Source of the DNA: Elymus sibiricus
Lineage: Eukaryota; Streptophyta; Magnoliopsida; Poales; Poaceae
DNA: 64,000 nt
Reading direction: 5' to 3'
NCBI GenBank assembly: GCA_039707655.1
Contig: CM077674.1
Span: 241,415,904-241,479,903 of the forward strand
Positions 44,107-55,189 of the stretch are shown here, one piece after another. The notes below the pieces were generated by a model. The model did not search any database. It was given only the letters and a program-made list of their open reading frames with translations, and was not told the origin of the DNA. Position 1 is the first letter of the stretch. Each line of letters opens with the position of its first letter. The position numbers and the translations under genes are program-made.

Positions 44107-45866
44107 GCGCGCGGCCAGGCCGGAGCGGCGCGGGACCGGCGGCCCACGGCGGTGCGGGCGCGGAGGATGTGCGGCAGAATGAGGCGAGGCAGAGGAGAGG
44201 CCGGCGCGGGCGCGGGCGCGCGCAAGACGGGGACGAGCGGTGCGACGGCGCGCGCGGAGGTCGGTCGCGGCAGTGGAGGCGCAGGCAGAGGCCGAGCGGG
44301 GCTAGGCGGGGCAGCCGGCTGCGGGCGGCGAGCCGGCGGAGCAGGCGGGCGGGAGGCGGAGCGGCCGGCCGGGGCGGCGCGAGGCGGCCAGCCCACCAAC
44401 TGGGTGTGGAGATGGGTGCGGCCAGGCCGGAACGTCACGGGGCCGGCGGAGCAGGTGGGCGGGAGCCGCGGGCGCACGACCGTGCGGTCGTGGAGGACGA
44501 GTAGGCGGAGCCGGCGACGGGGACGCGGACAGGGCTAGGCGGCGCCGGCGACGGAGGGCCGCGGGCGCGCGGCTGTGCGGCTGCGGAGGTGGAGCGGGGT
44601 GGCGCCGGCGCAGGCGGGCGCAGGGGATGGGCGTGGTCGAGCGAAGGCCGATCGCGGAGGACGAGCAGGCGGAGTTGGTGGGCGACGGGTGGTGCGATTG
44701 CGCGCGACAGGACAAGTCAGAGGCGGACGAGCGCGGCGGGCCGGGAGGCGGCGCAGCCGGCAGCCGGTGGGCGAGAGGCAGCGCAGCCGGCGGCCGGCGC
44801 GGGCGAACCGGCGGGCGTGCGTGGCAGCGGACAGCAGCAACGGCATCAGCAGCAGCAGCGGCAACAGAAGCAGGCGAGCAGCAGCGGCGGCCGGGGACCA
44901 ACAAGCAGCAGCAGTGCAACAGCAGTAGTAGGTAGTAGCAGAAGTAGCGGCAGGCAGCAAGCAAGGAGCAGCAGGCAGCGGTGAGCGAGCGCAGGGCAGG
45001 CGGGCGCAGAGGGCAGCGGGGCAGGGCGTGCACGGAGCGGCCAACTCCGGCGACCATTCGGTCGGCCGCGAGCGCCAGAAGGACGAGCGCAGCGAGGCGC
45101 GGGTAGTGGTGCAAGCGGCACGTGCAGGGGGTGGCCGGAGCGATGGCTACGGAGACAGCCGAGCGGTGGCGGCGGCCGTGCTCGACGGGAACAAGCCCAC
45201 GGGCTCAGATTCGACGAGACAAAAGGCTAGGTGGCATCTACACAGCTCTAGGAGCTCGCACACTTCAGCAGAGGGCGCTAGGGGGCACGACGGGGATGCA
45301 GCGGGTGCGCGGGAGGAGGGCTTCCAGCAGCACGCGCCAGGGAGAGGAAGGATGAGCGGCTTCGCATGCCCGCTGGACGGCTGAGAGGCAAACGGCGGCA
45401 GCAAAGCGGCGCATCCGTAGACGGCGGCCATGGCGCGAGCAGCGGCTGGCCAGGGAAAACATGCGAGCAGGAGAAGGAGAGGCGTCGCATGGGGAAGGAG
45501 AAGCAGTAGAAGGACAAGCAGAGGAAGGGGTCGTGGAGCGGAGCGGCAGCATGCCGGCAGAGGTCAGCGGCGCCGTAGAGGTGATGGCCATGCTGGTGGG
45601 GATTGACAGGAGCGAGAGGGCAGAACGGAGCAGCCATGAGCATGCTTCGGTGTGTGGCTGCACCGGGGAACGAACGGGAGCAGGCGCGTGGGAGCTGGAG
45701 CGAGGCGGTGTGGTGGAGAGTGGATACGCGGCCGCGGGCGGAGCAGCGCGCGGAGGTACGCGAGCATGCCGCCTCCGGACGGCGGCGACGTCGCGGCAGT
45801 AGTGACGAAGAGGGTCCCGCCCGGACCGCATTTCCAGCAGCAGCTAGCCCCACGGTGGGCGCCAAC
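44107..45866. repeat. GC-rich repetitive interior of the TGTCG element, part 2
   Basis: Continues the sequence cut at 34312 after the GCGCG duplication. Very GC-rich, with GCCGGCGGAGCAGG(C/T)GGGCGGGAG words (44334 and 44443), GCAGCAGC runs (44840-44990) and a less extreme purine-rich part (45440-45760). Open frames up to 270 codons on both strands are Ala/Arg/Pro-rich artefacts. A PBS-like word (minus strand TTGGCGCCCACCGTGGGGC) ends it at about 45847-45865. Confidence 0.7.
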
Positions 45867-46538
45867 TGTCGTGGTTTTCTCACGGCAGATGCCATAGGAT
45901 GGCTAAAAGTGTGGGGCGGCAAGGCTACGGTGGAGATCCGGGATGGGATTGGGCAAATAGCACGCGGTGGTTTACCCAGGTTCGGGGCCCTCCGTGGGAG
46001 GTAACACCCCTACTCCTGCATGTCTGATGTAAATGCGGTGTATATGGTAGTACAGAGTTGCTCCTGGAGCTGTTTGGAGGAGGAAGAAGAGAGCTATGTG
46101 CTCTCTTCCTTGCCTCATGCGTGTGTGTATGAGAGGGAGTGAGAGATGGCCATGAGTGAGCATGCTCATGAGAGAGCTCCCTGGGTCAACTTATAAAGGG
46201 GTGCCCAGGGGACAAGAGGTGGCCCACATGGCCTAACTACACTATTTGAGGTGACATATGACGTATGAATAGTGTCTGGTGTTCATCAACAGTGCTCCAC
46301 TGTAGAGCATGGCCGTCTCGTCTGCGCAGGTCCGACGAGACGTTGTGGTTGACTTCAGCCAGCCGGCCGGGTTCGGGCCTCCAGCCAGCCGGCTGGGTTC
46401 CGGCCTCCAGCCAGCCGGCCGGGTTCCGGCCTCCAGCCAGCCAGCCAGGTTCCAGCCAGCCAGGGGCCGCTCCCCTGGCAAAGTTTTGAAATGGTGACTT
46501 GTCTCCTTGGGCCTACCCGGGGGGTCATCCCCCCGACA
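45867..46538 (-). repeat. LTR of the TGTCG element, short copy
   Basis: 672 bp, TGTCGTGGTTTTCTCACGG to CCCCCCGACA. Matches 31446-32245 except for fewer copies of the CCAGCCAGCCGG unit (about 46360-46455) and scattered substitutions. Minus-strand order: this is the probable 5' LTR. Confidence 0.85.
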
Positions 46539-46541
46539 AAC

Positions 46542-48077
46542 CTAATTCAAGAAAGGTCTACCAAATATAATGGGACAAAAATTATCTTGTTGTGATCCAT
46601 GCACTAAGAAATCAGTACGGTATTTGTTCTTACCACACAAGACTTCAACATCTCTAACAATCCCAAGTGGTGAAATGGTATCTCGCTTTGCAAGCTTAAT
46701 AGTAACATCAATATCTTCAATCTCAACAGGTGCAATATCATTCATTACATCTTGGTAAAGAGAAAACGGAATAGAACTCACACTAGCACCCATATCACAT
46801 AATCCATGATAGAAATGTTCTCCAATCTTAATGGAAATAACAGGCATGCCTACTACAGGCTTATTCTTGTCTAACATATCTTGTTCGTTTCTAGCAGGTT
46901 TAGCAATCCTAGCAGCCTCGGAACAGAAATAAATAACATGCCCATCATTATTATCGACCAGGAGATCCTTAACCATTGCAATATTAGGTTCCACCTTAAT
47001 TTGTTCAGAGGGTTTAGGTGTTCTAATATTACTCTTATGATCCACAGTTGTAGCTTTAGCATGTTCCTTAATCCTAACAGGGAAAGGAGGTTTCTCAATA
47101 TAAGCAGTGGGTACAACTGGATCAACATTATGAATGATTGTTTCATCTTTAGCTATAATAGGTTCTTCATAATTTACTTCAATAGGTGGATGAAACTTAA
47201 ACCATTTTTCCTTAGGGAGATCAACATGAGCAACAAATGATTCACAAAAAGTGGCTACTATCTCAGAGTCAAGTCCATATTTCGCACTAAACTTATGAAA
47301 AGCATATGTTTCCATAAAAGATTTAACACAATCAAACTCAAGATTTATACCTGACTCATTACCTTTGTCGATTTCCCAATCTTCAGAGTTGCGCTTAATT
47401 CTTTCCAGAAGATCCCATTTGAATTCAATAGTTTTCTTCATAAAAGAACCAGTAGAAGAAGTATCGAGCATTGATTGATCATTATGAGAAAGCCGAGCAT
47501 AAAAGTTTTGTATAATTATCTCCCTTGAGAGCTCATGATTGGGGCATGTATGCATCATATACTTAAGCCTCCCCCAAGCTTGAGCAATACTTTCTCCTTC
47601 ACAAGGCCAAAAATTATATATATAATTCCAATCACGATGAACCAAATGCGTAGGATAAAACTTCTGGTGAAATTCCAGCTTTAACCGATTCCAGTCCCAT
47701 GTTCCGGTATCATCCAATAGCCTATACCATGTCAATGCTTTTCCCTCAAACGATAAAGGGAGTACTTTCTTCTTAACTCCATCCTCGGATAAACCTGCAA
47801 GCTTAAACAATCCACAAATTTCATCTATATAGATCAAGTGCATATCAGGATGTGTTGTTCCATCTCCTGCATAAGGATTAGCTAGCAATTTCTCCAACAT
47901 ACCCGAGGGAATCTCATAATAAATATTTTCAGTAGGTTCAGCAGGTTGAGGGGAAACTCTTATTGCTTCCGGTCGAGGTGAAGATACCCCGAAAAAGCCC
48001 CTCAAAATTATTTTCCATAGTGACAAGTGACAATAAATTTCACCACGTAATAAAAATGTTTCCTTACCAAATTCCAC
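46542..48077 (-). CDS. Gypsy Gag-protease ORF (Sabrina-like), intact over 511 codons
   Basis: Minus-strand frame from MEFGKETFLLRG to IIFGRPFLN, where the TGTCG element interrupts it; the stop falls in the target duplication. The Gag part has LSFEGKALTWYRLLDDTGTWDWNRLKLEFHQKFYP (shown here only as a landmark of the retrotransposon gag fold), then KWFKFHPPIEVNYEEP. The aspartic protease is near the C-terminus with GLCDMGASVSSIP, catalytic Asp at about residue 428, and IIFGRPFLN as the second signature. In the intact ancestor this frame ran on into pol (TVNAEIDCVKEKV at 31.44 kb). Structural protein and its processing enzyme; the copy cannot act alone because pol is broken. Confidence 0.88.
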   Translation of the reverse strand: MEFGKETFLLRGEIYCHLSLWKIILRGFFGVSSPRPEAIRVSPQPAEPTENIYYEIPSGMLEKLLANPYAGDGTTHPDMHLIYIDEICGLFKLAGLSEDGVKKKVLPLSFEGKALTWYRLLDDTGTWDWNRLKLEFHQKFYPTHLVHRDWNYIYNFWPCEGESIAQAWGRLKYMMHTCPNHELSREIIIQNFYARLSHNDQSMLDTSSTGSFMKKTIEFKWDLLERIKRNSEDWEIDKGNESGINLEFDCVKSFMETYAFHKFSAKYGLDSEIVATFCESFVAHVDLPKEKWFKFHPPIEVNYEEPIIAKDETIIHNVDPVVPTAYIEKPPFPVRIKEHAKATTVDHKSNIRTPKPSEQIKVEPNIAMVKDLLVDNNDGHVIYFCSEAARIAKPARNEQDMLDKNKPVVGMPVISIKIGEHFYHGLCDMGASVSSIPFSLYQDVMNDIAPVEIEDIDVTIKLAKRDTISPLGIVRDVEVLCGKNKYRTDFLVHGSQQDNFCPIIFGRPFLN

Positions 48078-48095
48078 TTACCAAAGGCACTTCAC

Positions 48096-48113
48096 TCCCC
48101 GGCAACGGCGCCA
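48096..48113 (-). promoter_or_regulatory. Primer binding site of the gypsy element (tRNA-Asp type)
   Basis: Minus strand TGGCGCCGTTGCCGGGGA, 11 bases downstream of the LTR end at 48125. Complementary to the 3' end of plant tRNA-Asp (ending CCCCGGCAACGGCGCCA). Fixes the element orientation. Confidence 0.9.
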
Positions 48114-48124
48114 GAAAAGGGTCT

Positions 48125-51100
48125 TGATGTCCCACAAGTATAGAGTGTCGAACCCAACAAGGAGCAGAAGGAAATGACAAGCGGTTTTCAGCAAGGTATT
48201 CTCTGCAAGTACTGAAAGTAGCGGTAACCGATAGTTTTGTAGCAAGATAATTCATAACAAGTAACAATAGTAACAAGGTACAGCAAGATGGCCCAATCCT
48301 TTTTATAGCAAACAAAAAGCCAGAAAGTTCTCTTATAATAAGAAAAGCGTTGTCGAGAACACATGGGAATTCTCATCTAGTCACGTTCATCATGTTTAGT
48401 TGATTCGCGTTCGCTGCTTTGATAATTTGATATGTGGGTGGACCAGTGCTACGGTGCTGTTCTTACTTGAACAAACAACCCTCTTATTTTTACCCCCTCT
48501 CATAAGCATCCGCAACTACGAAAGAAGAATTAAGATAAATCTAACCATAGCATGAAACATATGGATCCAAATTAGCCCCTTATGAAATTGTGACACCCCG
48601 ATTTTTGGCCCTTTCTTTTTCTTTTGGATTTCTTCGAATTTTTATTTGGAGTTTCTTTTTCCGTGGCTATGTGGTCTTGAACCCTGGGAAGATCTTCTCT
48701 TCTTCCTCTCCCAAGTGGCTTGTCACTCTCAACTCTTTCTCAAGGCCATGTCATTTCCATCTTAGCCCAATCCTAATATTTATTTCTTGGGAATATTCCT
48801 TTTTCTATTAAAGGAATAACCGTGTTTGCTCTAGGTTGTGAAGCAACCTATATTTCTGTCTTTCCTAAAATTCTCATAAATTCTTTGGATCATATCTCCC
48901 ACTAATATGTCAAAACTCATCCTTGCCTAGTTCAAAAATAATTCAGGAATATTCATTTCCAATTCTGTCCAGTATGGCACTTTGTGAAGGAAGTGCTATT
49001 TATCTTTTCTTGATTGCTCTCAAACTTTTTGAGCACTCTTTCATACCCAAATAATTGCCACATGCCAAAATTTAGCTTCATATGCCTAGTAAATCTTCCT
49101 CAGCAAATTTCCAAAGTTTCTGACTAGAGAGAAGCTTTGTGAAGGAAGTACTAGGTAGGCTTATCCAAACAAGTTGAAATTTTGGAAGATCATTCATATG
49201 ATCAAATAATTACTCTCCACCAAATTTCATGTCCATCCAACAATCTATGCAAGCACACCATCCAATCTCTATTTCTGATCATAATTTCAGTTTGTGAAGC
49301 AACTATATTTTATATTGCTTCAAAAATTCTGAAATTAATCCAGGACCTAAGTATCCCTATATCCTTTCAGCATACCAAAATTCACATTATTTTGACAAGC
49401 CTTTTTCTCCCCCAATATTCCCCCAAGTTTCTGTCCAGTGGGAAGCATTGTGAAGCAAGTACCATTTTGGTGTATCCAAATGGTATGAAATTTTTGCAGT
49501 GCCTTCATATGCCCTAATGATCATCCTATACTAAATTTCAGCTCAATCCAATCATCTATGTGAGTGCAGCTTCAACTTTCATGTTTCTGTCTAGTGTGGT
49601 ACTTTGCAAAGCAAGTGCTACCTAGACCCCTCCAGTTGGGTTGAAAATTTGCAAGGATGGTCATCCTAGTGTGTGATCTCCCTCAGCAAAATCTCAGCAT
49701 CTATACCCAAGTGATCCTTCCCCACCCCACAACAAACACCTTGCTGCCAAGTTGGCTTTCTGCACACAGCTCATCCCCAGCACTGCCCATTTGATCCTAG
49801 CAGTAGATCTAACCTTTTTGAGCAATGAGTACCCTGTTTGACAAGCTCATATGGGCAGAGTCGCGTCAGAGCGCCAGTGCATGCGGTGACCACGCATAGA
49901 GCGTGTGCACTGCGTGCAGACCGCGTGCTCTGGACGCCGGGACCCCTCTGCCACCGCCCAAACATCGCCCTCGCGCCACCGAGGCATGTCCACAGCGTTG
50001 CTCTTCCTCTCCTCCATCCACGCGCCCACTCTGGACGCCTCTCCCCCTCCTCTTTTTGCTCTGGCGAGCCACGCCGCACCGCGTGCCCGTGGCCATCGTC
50101 GTTTGCCGTTGTCCTCTTCCTCCTCACCGATTCCCTGGCACTCCACTACCTCTCTCCCATCGCCATCCATGCCTGCCCGCGTGCGCACGCGTACGTGGCC
50201 GCGCCAGAGCATCGACCGCGTGTCCACGGCAGTTTCCGGCTACGGCATCTCCAGCCCGCCTATATAGACGCCGTCCCGAGCTCCCTCGACCTCACCAGTC
50301 TCCCCTCCTCTCTCCTAGCACCCCCTAGCCACTCGAACAAGCTCGAGGATCTCTCATTTCCTCGCATTGCCACCATGGCTGCCGTCGGCCTCGCCTTAAA
50401 TTCGAGCTATCCGAGCTCCTTCTCTCCCTCTAACTCTCACCACCGTGCTCCCCTAACCTTTGCGAAGCTCCCCACCTCTCCAGCTCTTCCCCGGGACGAC
50501 CGTGGGCTCGAAGCCAAGTCCGGCCGATGGCCTAGTCTGCGGGTGCCCTTGCCACCGCTGCTCCATTCCTCCTCGGCCTCTGTGTTCGGTCAGGATGGAT
50601 GCGGCGCTCTTCCCCGAGCCCGCCGGTGCCCGGAACGCCGGCAACGGTGGCCGGAGTCGCCGGGGCTCGCCGTCGGGGCGGCCGGCCTCGCCTCTGCCTT
50701 TGCCCATCACGGGGAAGAAGAAGATGATATGAGAGAGAGGGAGAGTCAACGCGGGCCCCACCCGTCAGTGAGCCAGCCGCCGGGCCCGCGCTGCTAAGTG
50801 GAAGCGCACTTTGATCTAAATACGCTTTCCTTTTCTGAAGACGTAATCTGGCGCTGTTCCCGGGAGAAATACGCTTTCCATTTCTGAAAGCGTATTTTCC
50901 AAAAGGTGCTTTCTGTTTCAGCCCAGCCGCCGAAATCCTTATATTGTGAACGTTCACCCGTTAGCAGCAGAAATGGACAGATTTTATTTGTTTTCTGCCT
51001 AACGAACAAACAGCCGTATCTTCGCGACCGTAACTCCGATTCAGGTGATTCCAAAGCCCACGATCTCAGTTTGTCGAGCCCGTTCTGATGGTATCATTTT

Positions 51101-54046
51101 CACCTTGTTGTAACATACTGAAAATGACCATTTTTCCCTTGCCCTTAAACAGCCCCCTTCGAGAGGGAAACGTTTTCGGCAAAAAATTTCGCGAGTGCCT
51201 CGCACTTCTTCCCGATGATTCCTTCATCCCCAGGCAAGCCACAACAGCCACTTGCATGATGGCATTGTAGTAGCCATGGTTTCCACTTGAATATTTAAAT
51301 AATTGTTTGCTCATTTAATGATTTTAATGCTTCGAATATGCTTGTGAATCCATGTCTATGCTTATGCCATGTTCATTTTCATCTAGTAAGTGAAATGATT
51401 AATTGCTAATGTTATTATTATCATGTTTCATTCTTGTAATCATTTCCGATGCTTGTGATAACGATATGCTCATATGAATAGTTAGGGTTTGTTATGAAAA
51501 TACTTGTTATAGTCATGATCGTCATTATGCCATGCTCATTCGCATCCCATAGACTAAATGATTTATCATTGTTGATGTAATGATGTTAAATGGTTATGTT
51601 GCCCATCCATGGTTACACAGATATCATGCTCATATGCATTGTTATTTCATTATGTTATTATGACTCAGCTCATCACCATTCAAGTTGAACCTGACATTAA
51701 TCGAACTTGAACAAATCTGTTGGCTGAGTCATGGTGCCACCGAATCGAGCTCACTAGTGCAACCACACTTGCCTGGATGGGGAGGCCCTAATGCGGTCTG
51801 TTGTCATGCCTCTCGCCGGTGCCTCCTACTAGGGAAGGTTATGGGTGCGCGCTACCCTGATCAGGTGGGCGAGCATAGCCTTATGTGCCTGAGTTTTACG
51901 GTACCGAGGTCCCCGTTTGGGACGATGTTTTGTTTTGGCCATGACGGTGGCAGCCAAAAAGGTGGCGGATGTCACGAGTTGACATCGGGGCCACCCATGA
52001 CATAGCCCAAAGGGGAGTTTGTCGGAGTGGCCGGGAGAGTGTCATGCAATAGATTGGTTTTGTCGGAATGTCGTTGGTCCACCCAAATGGGAGTACGAGG
52101 CCATGAGTTCCGTGGTGTGGGTACAGTGTACTAACCTCTGCAGAGTGTATAATCTATCGATAGCCGCGTCCTCGGTCATGGACACAGTTCGTAGTAGGTC
52201 ACACTATGGGTCAACAGTAATAATAACTTGGAAAATAACAACCCCGGTTCGATGAGAAAAGAAGTTGGTTGATCTTTGTGTGGTCATGCGATGATCACAG
52301 GTAGAGATCAAGCTCCGTGTGGTCATGTGATGATCGCGATGGTATAGTTGATACCGAGCTTGGTTGATCCTGAGGTGATCGTGTGATGTTCACGATGGTA
52401 AGTTTGAGACATATGGTGGTTACGAGATAACCTCCGAGAAGAGTAAGTTGGTACAAGGGACCTTAAATATCGACCCCCCCTTGCATGTTAGTTCCAGTAT
52501 CATCATGTTCATATCATGATTAACATGTACACGCCATGCTCACTCTCATGTTGTTCTAGTCGTATCATGTTCATCAATGGTAATTAACTTGTAAATGCCA
52601 TGCTGTTGTTTGCCTTGATTGCTTTGGTTGCTGTGAGCTTGCGAGTACATTCAAAGTACTCACCTGGCGTGTCATGCCAGATTGCAGGTAATGCTTTGAT
52701 CGATTGTTTATCAAGGATCCCGAGGTTGCGCTCTAGGATGCGTCCCAGCCAGAGTCCCTGCGGAGTGGAGTCCATCACCGTCGTCGCTGTTCCGCTACTA
52801 GAAGTTATTCTGCTACGAATTGTTCCGCTGCTAGCATAGAGCTATCTGAGCAGGCGTAGTGTCGCCGTGCCCATGTAACCTTTGTATACTCGGACCCTTA
52901 TACCCTGATTATTTGTAATAAGAGCTGATTTGTTCTATGCCAAGCAGTGCCGTAGTCCAGAAGACTTGATCTGTGGGCTGGAATACGGGGTGTTCCGGTT
53001 CCTCTGAGCCGGGGTGCCACAGGAATAACGCATAAACTAGGGTTTAAGCTTCTGTCACTCTCGCAACCCATCATCTACTTATTACTCCCCAATGCCTTCC
53101 CTTAGGCCCAAATATGGTGAAGTGTCATGTAGTCGACGTTCACATGACACCACTAAAGGAAGAACAACGTACATATCATCAAAATATCGAACGAATACCA
53201 ACTTCACATGATTACTTATAACAAGACTTCTCCCATGTCCTCAAGAACATAAGTAACTACTCACAAATCATATTCATGTTCAAGATCAGAAATGTATTGA
53301 ATATGCTTAAGGATCTGAACATATAATCTTCCACCAAATAAACCAACTAGCATCAACTACAAGATGTAATCAACAGTACTAGCAACCCACAGGTACCAAT
53401 CTGAGGTGTTGGGACAAAGATTGAACAAAAGAGATGAACTAGGGTTTGAGATGAGATGGTGCTGGTGAAGATGTTGATGAAGATTGGCCCTCCCACAATG
53501 AGAGGATCGTTGGTGATGTCGATGGCTTCGATTTCCCCCTCCCGGAGGGAAGTATCCCCGGTGGAATTGCTCCGCCGGAGTGCAAAATTGCTCCTGCCCA
53601 GGTTCCGCCTCCAGATGGCGGTGCTTCGTCCCGAAAGTCTTCCTCTTAATTTTCAGGGAAAATGGCTTCATATAGCAGAAGCAGGGGGCAGAGGGCAGCT
53701 GTGGGCCCCACAAGGCATCAGGGCGCGCCCTGGGGGGGGGGGGTAGGCGCGCCCTGTTGCCTTGTGAGCAGCAGGTGGCCCCCCTCCGGTGGATCTTCGT
53801 TCCAGTATTTTTTATATATTCAATAAAAAATCTCAGTAAAGTTTCAGGTCATTTGAAGCTCCGTAGAATAGCTATCTCTGCTGTAGCTCTTTTAGGTCCA
53901 GAATTCCAGCTGCCGGTAATTTCCCTCTCCATGCAAATCTTGCAAATTAAGAGAGAAAAGGCATTAGAATTGCATTATAAAGTGAAATAATGACCAAAAA
54001 CATTATAAATAACAGTAGGAAAACATGATGCAAAATGGACGTATCA
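48125..54046 (-). repeat. 5' LTR of the Sabrina-like element, split by a solo LTR
   Basis: Two parts, 54046-53022 and 48588-48125, about 1.49 kb together. Starts TGATACGTCCATTTTGCATC on the minus strand and ends GGGACATCA. The outer flank is GACTG (54047-54051); its partner is outside the window. G12 at 53732-53743 in a stretch with inverted GGGCGCGCCC words. A 118-codon minus-strand frame here is not a gene. Confidence 0.9.
48589..53021 (+). mobile_element. Solo LTR (4433 bp), plus orientation
   Basis: TGTGACACCCCGATTTTTGG ... CCGGGGTGCCACA. Flanks GAAAT (48584-48588) and GGAAT (53022-53026) match at 4 of 5 positions, and the Sabrina-like LTR continues on both sides. It is the inverted counterpart of 23963-28364. 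A promoter with TATATA at 50261-50266 follows a GC-rich Pro/Ser-coding stretch; the 319-codon frame 49838-50797 crosses this promoter and has no partner frame in the other copies, so I do not call it a gene. The last 1.5 kb has many CATGCTCAT words. Confidence 0.88.
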
Positions 54047-54790
54047 GACTGATGCATTTGTTGTTGGTACTGTTGTATATTCAAACAGAAAAAATGAAAC
54101 TATACGCTATTTAAGGGTCTACTTCCTATGTAGTGGTAGTTCAACTGACAAACTATTTCTGGTAGTACTGATGGGTTTTCTCTCATAAGCACCATCATTT
54201 TATATTATAAGCCCTAGACCCACCCAAGGTTTTTGGGACCTTTTTTGTTAGTACTGACGGAATTTATTTGTTCAAACTGACAGTCGCTTTATGTTGTTTT
54301 AACGGTGGAACTTTTTTGGTGGTGATGGAAATTTAGATCGCAAAGTTATTATGTTGACTCCTGATAGTTCTATCCATTCTTTTTATGTTTTGATCGTACT
54401 GCACAAGCAATTTTTTTTGAACTTTTTGAAATTTATTGGTTGAACTTTAAATTATTTGTTTTTTAGAAATTAGTTGTTCTTAACAAACAGTTTTTAAAAA
54501 TCTCCTATATTAAAATATCCTCTCTCTAGACATTTTATTATCGTGTTGCATATATAACATTTTTTGAACTTTTCTAGAAAAAGAATAACTATTTTTTAAT
54601 AAAAATAGTTAATCAATTTATTTTTCAACCAAACCCATCCTGCTGTATTTTTGTGAACTTTTCTATAATGAGCATTTTGAACTTTTTGTTGTGGTTTAAT
54701 TTTATTTTTCCGCTCTTCTTCTTGTAATGGGCTTTGGGGTGAGTAGGGATATGTAGTCGAGGCATACATCCCGCGTATGTGTGTTGGGCC
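54047..54790. other. AT-rich flank of the gypsy insertion
   Basis: Poly(T)-rich with repeated GAACTTTTT words. No gene, RNA or element end recognised. Confidence 0.6.
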
Positions 54791-54819
54791 TCTTCCCTAG
54801 GGTCTATTTCCGCCCAAAT

Positions 54820-54915
54820 AGCCCCTCCGCACGTCTCTGCACTGCTTACTGCGCGTGCGCTATCCCTTTAGTCCCACCTCGCCAGCCGAGAGACTCCCAG
54901 ACCGGTTTACAAGGA
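54820..54915 (+). promoter_or_regulatory. Plant snRNA-type promoter elements (USE plus TATA-like), no snRNA seen
   Basis: AGTCCCACCTCG (54870-54881) fits the upstream sequence element RTCCCACATCG with one change. TTTACAA (54906-54912) follows at about 33 bp centre to centre, the spacing used by Pol II snRNA genes, and AGCCCC (54819-54824), a monocot RGCCCR-like word, lies upstream. The sequence 25-35 bp downstream does not match the start of U1, U2, U4, U5 or U3 as I remember them. Probably a relic or a captured promoter. Confidence 0.3.
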
Positions 54916-55189
54916 CGGGCAAGGCAACAGTCTCGAACTCCTCTGTATATTCAAGGGCGCTTACACACGACGCTCGTTCCCTTTCCATGACCCGTGGGCC
55001 CCATATAGTCAGGTCCCACGCTCTCTTGATTGCAACGTACATGCCCATATTCCAGCGTGGGGCCTGCTATTACTGGGGTGGTCAACTTTTTTTTAATTTA
55101 TTTCTTCACACATACTTTTAATGCGCAACTGTAATTGTTTAGGGCATTTCCCCCTAGCACTTTTTTGTGGATGGGAGATTGGAGGGGGA

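Larger units (their letters stand above)
31446..46538 (-). mobile_element. Non-autonomous LTR element with TGTCG...CGACA LTRs, 15.1 kb with insertion
   Basis: LTRs 31446-32245 (800 bp) and 45867-46538 (672 bp), flanked by AACCG (31441-31445) and AACCT (46539-46543). The gypsy frame reads IIFGRPFLN to the right and VNAEIDCVKEKV to the left, so the site is exact. Next to the right LTR lies, on the minus strand, TTGGCGCCCACCGTGGGGC, PBS-like, so the element probably reads on the minus strand. The remaining interior (32246-34312 and 44112-45866, about 3.8 kb) is extremely GC-rich and repetitive with no retroelement protein. It therefore depends on another element. Contains the Sirevirus-like insertion 34313-44106. 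Confidence 0.85.
29010..54046 (-). mobile_element. Sabrina-like Ty3/gypsy retrotransposon, 3' part missing
   Basis: On the minus strand: 5' LTR 54046-48125 (TGATACGTCC ... GGGACATCA), PBS 48113-48096, gag-protease 48077-46542, then RT, RNase H and integrase down to 29010, where CACTA-1 cuts the frame. LTR start, PBS and the protein motifs fit the Athila/Sabrina group of Triticeae. Two insertions interrupt it: 31446-46538 and 48589-53021; without them it is about 5.5 kb. Integrase 3' half, 3' UTR and 3' LTR are not in the window. Pol has several frame breaks, so the copy is dead. Confidence 0.9.

Noticed and set aside
44152..45922. Open frames of 128-270 codons on both strands
   Set aside because: Same GC-rich repetitive interior of the TGTCG element; composition artefacts, no motif.
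48096..48113. tRNA gene fragment
   Set aside because: It is the primer binding site, only complementary to a tRNA 3' end, with no cloverleaf.
49838..50797. 319-codon frame in the solo LTR
   Set aside because: Crosses the LTR promoter, and the other two LTR copies do not keep it.
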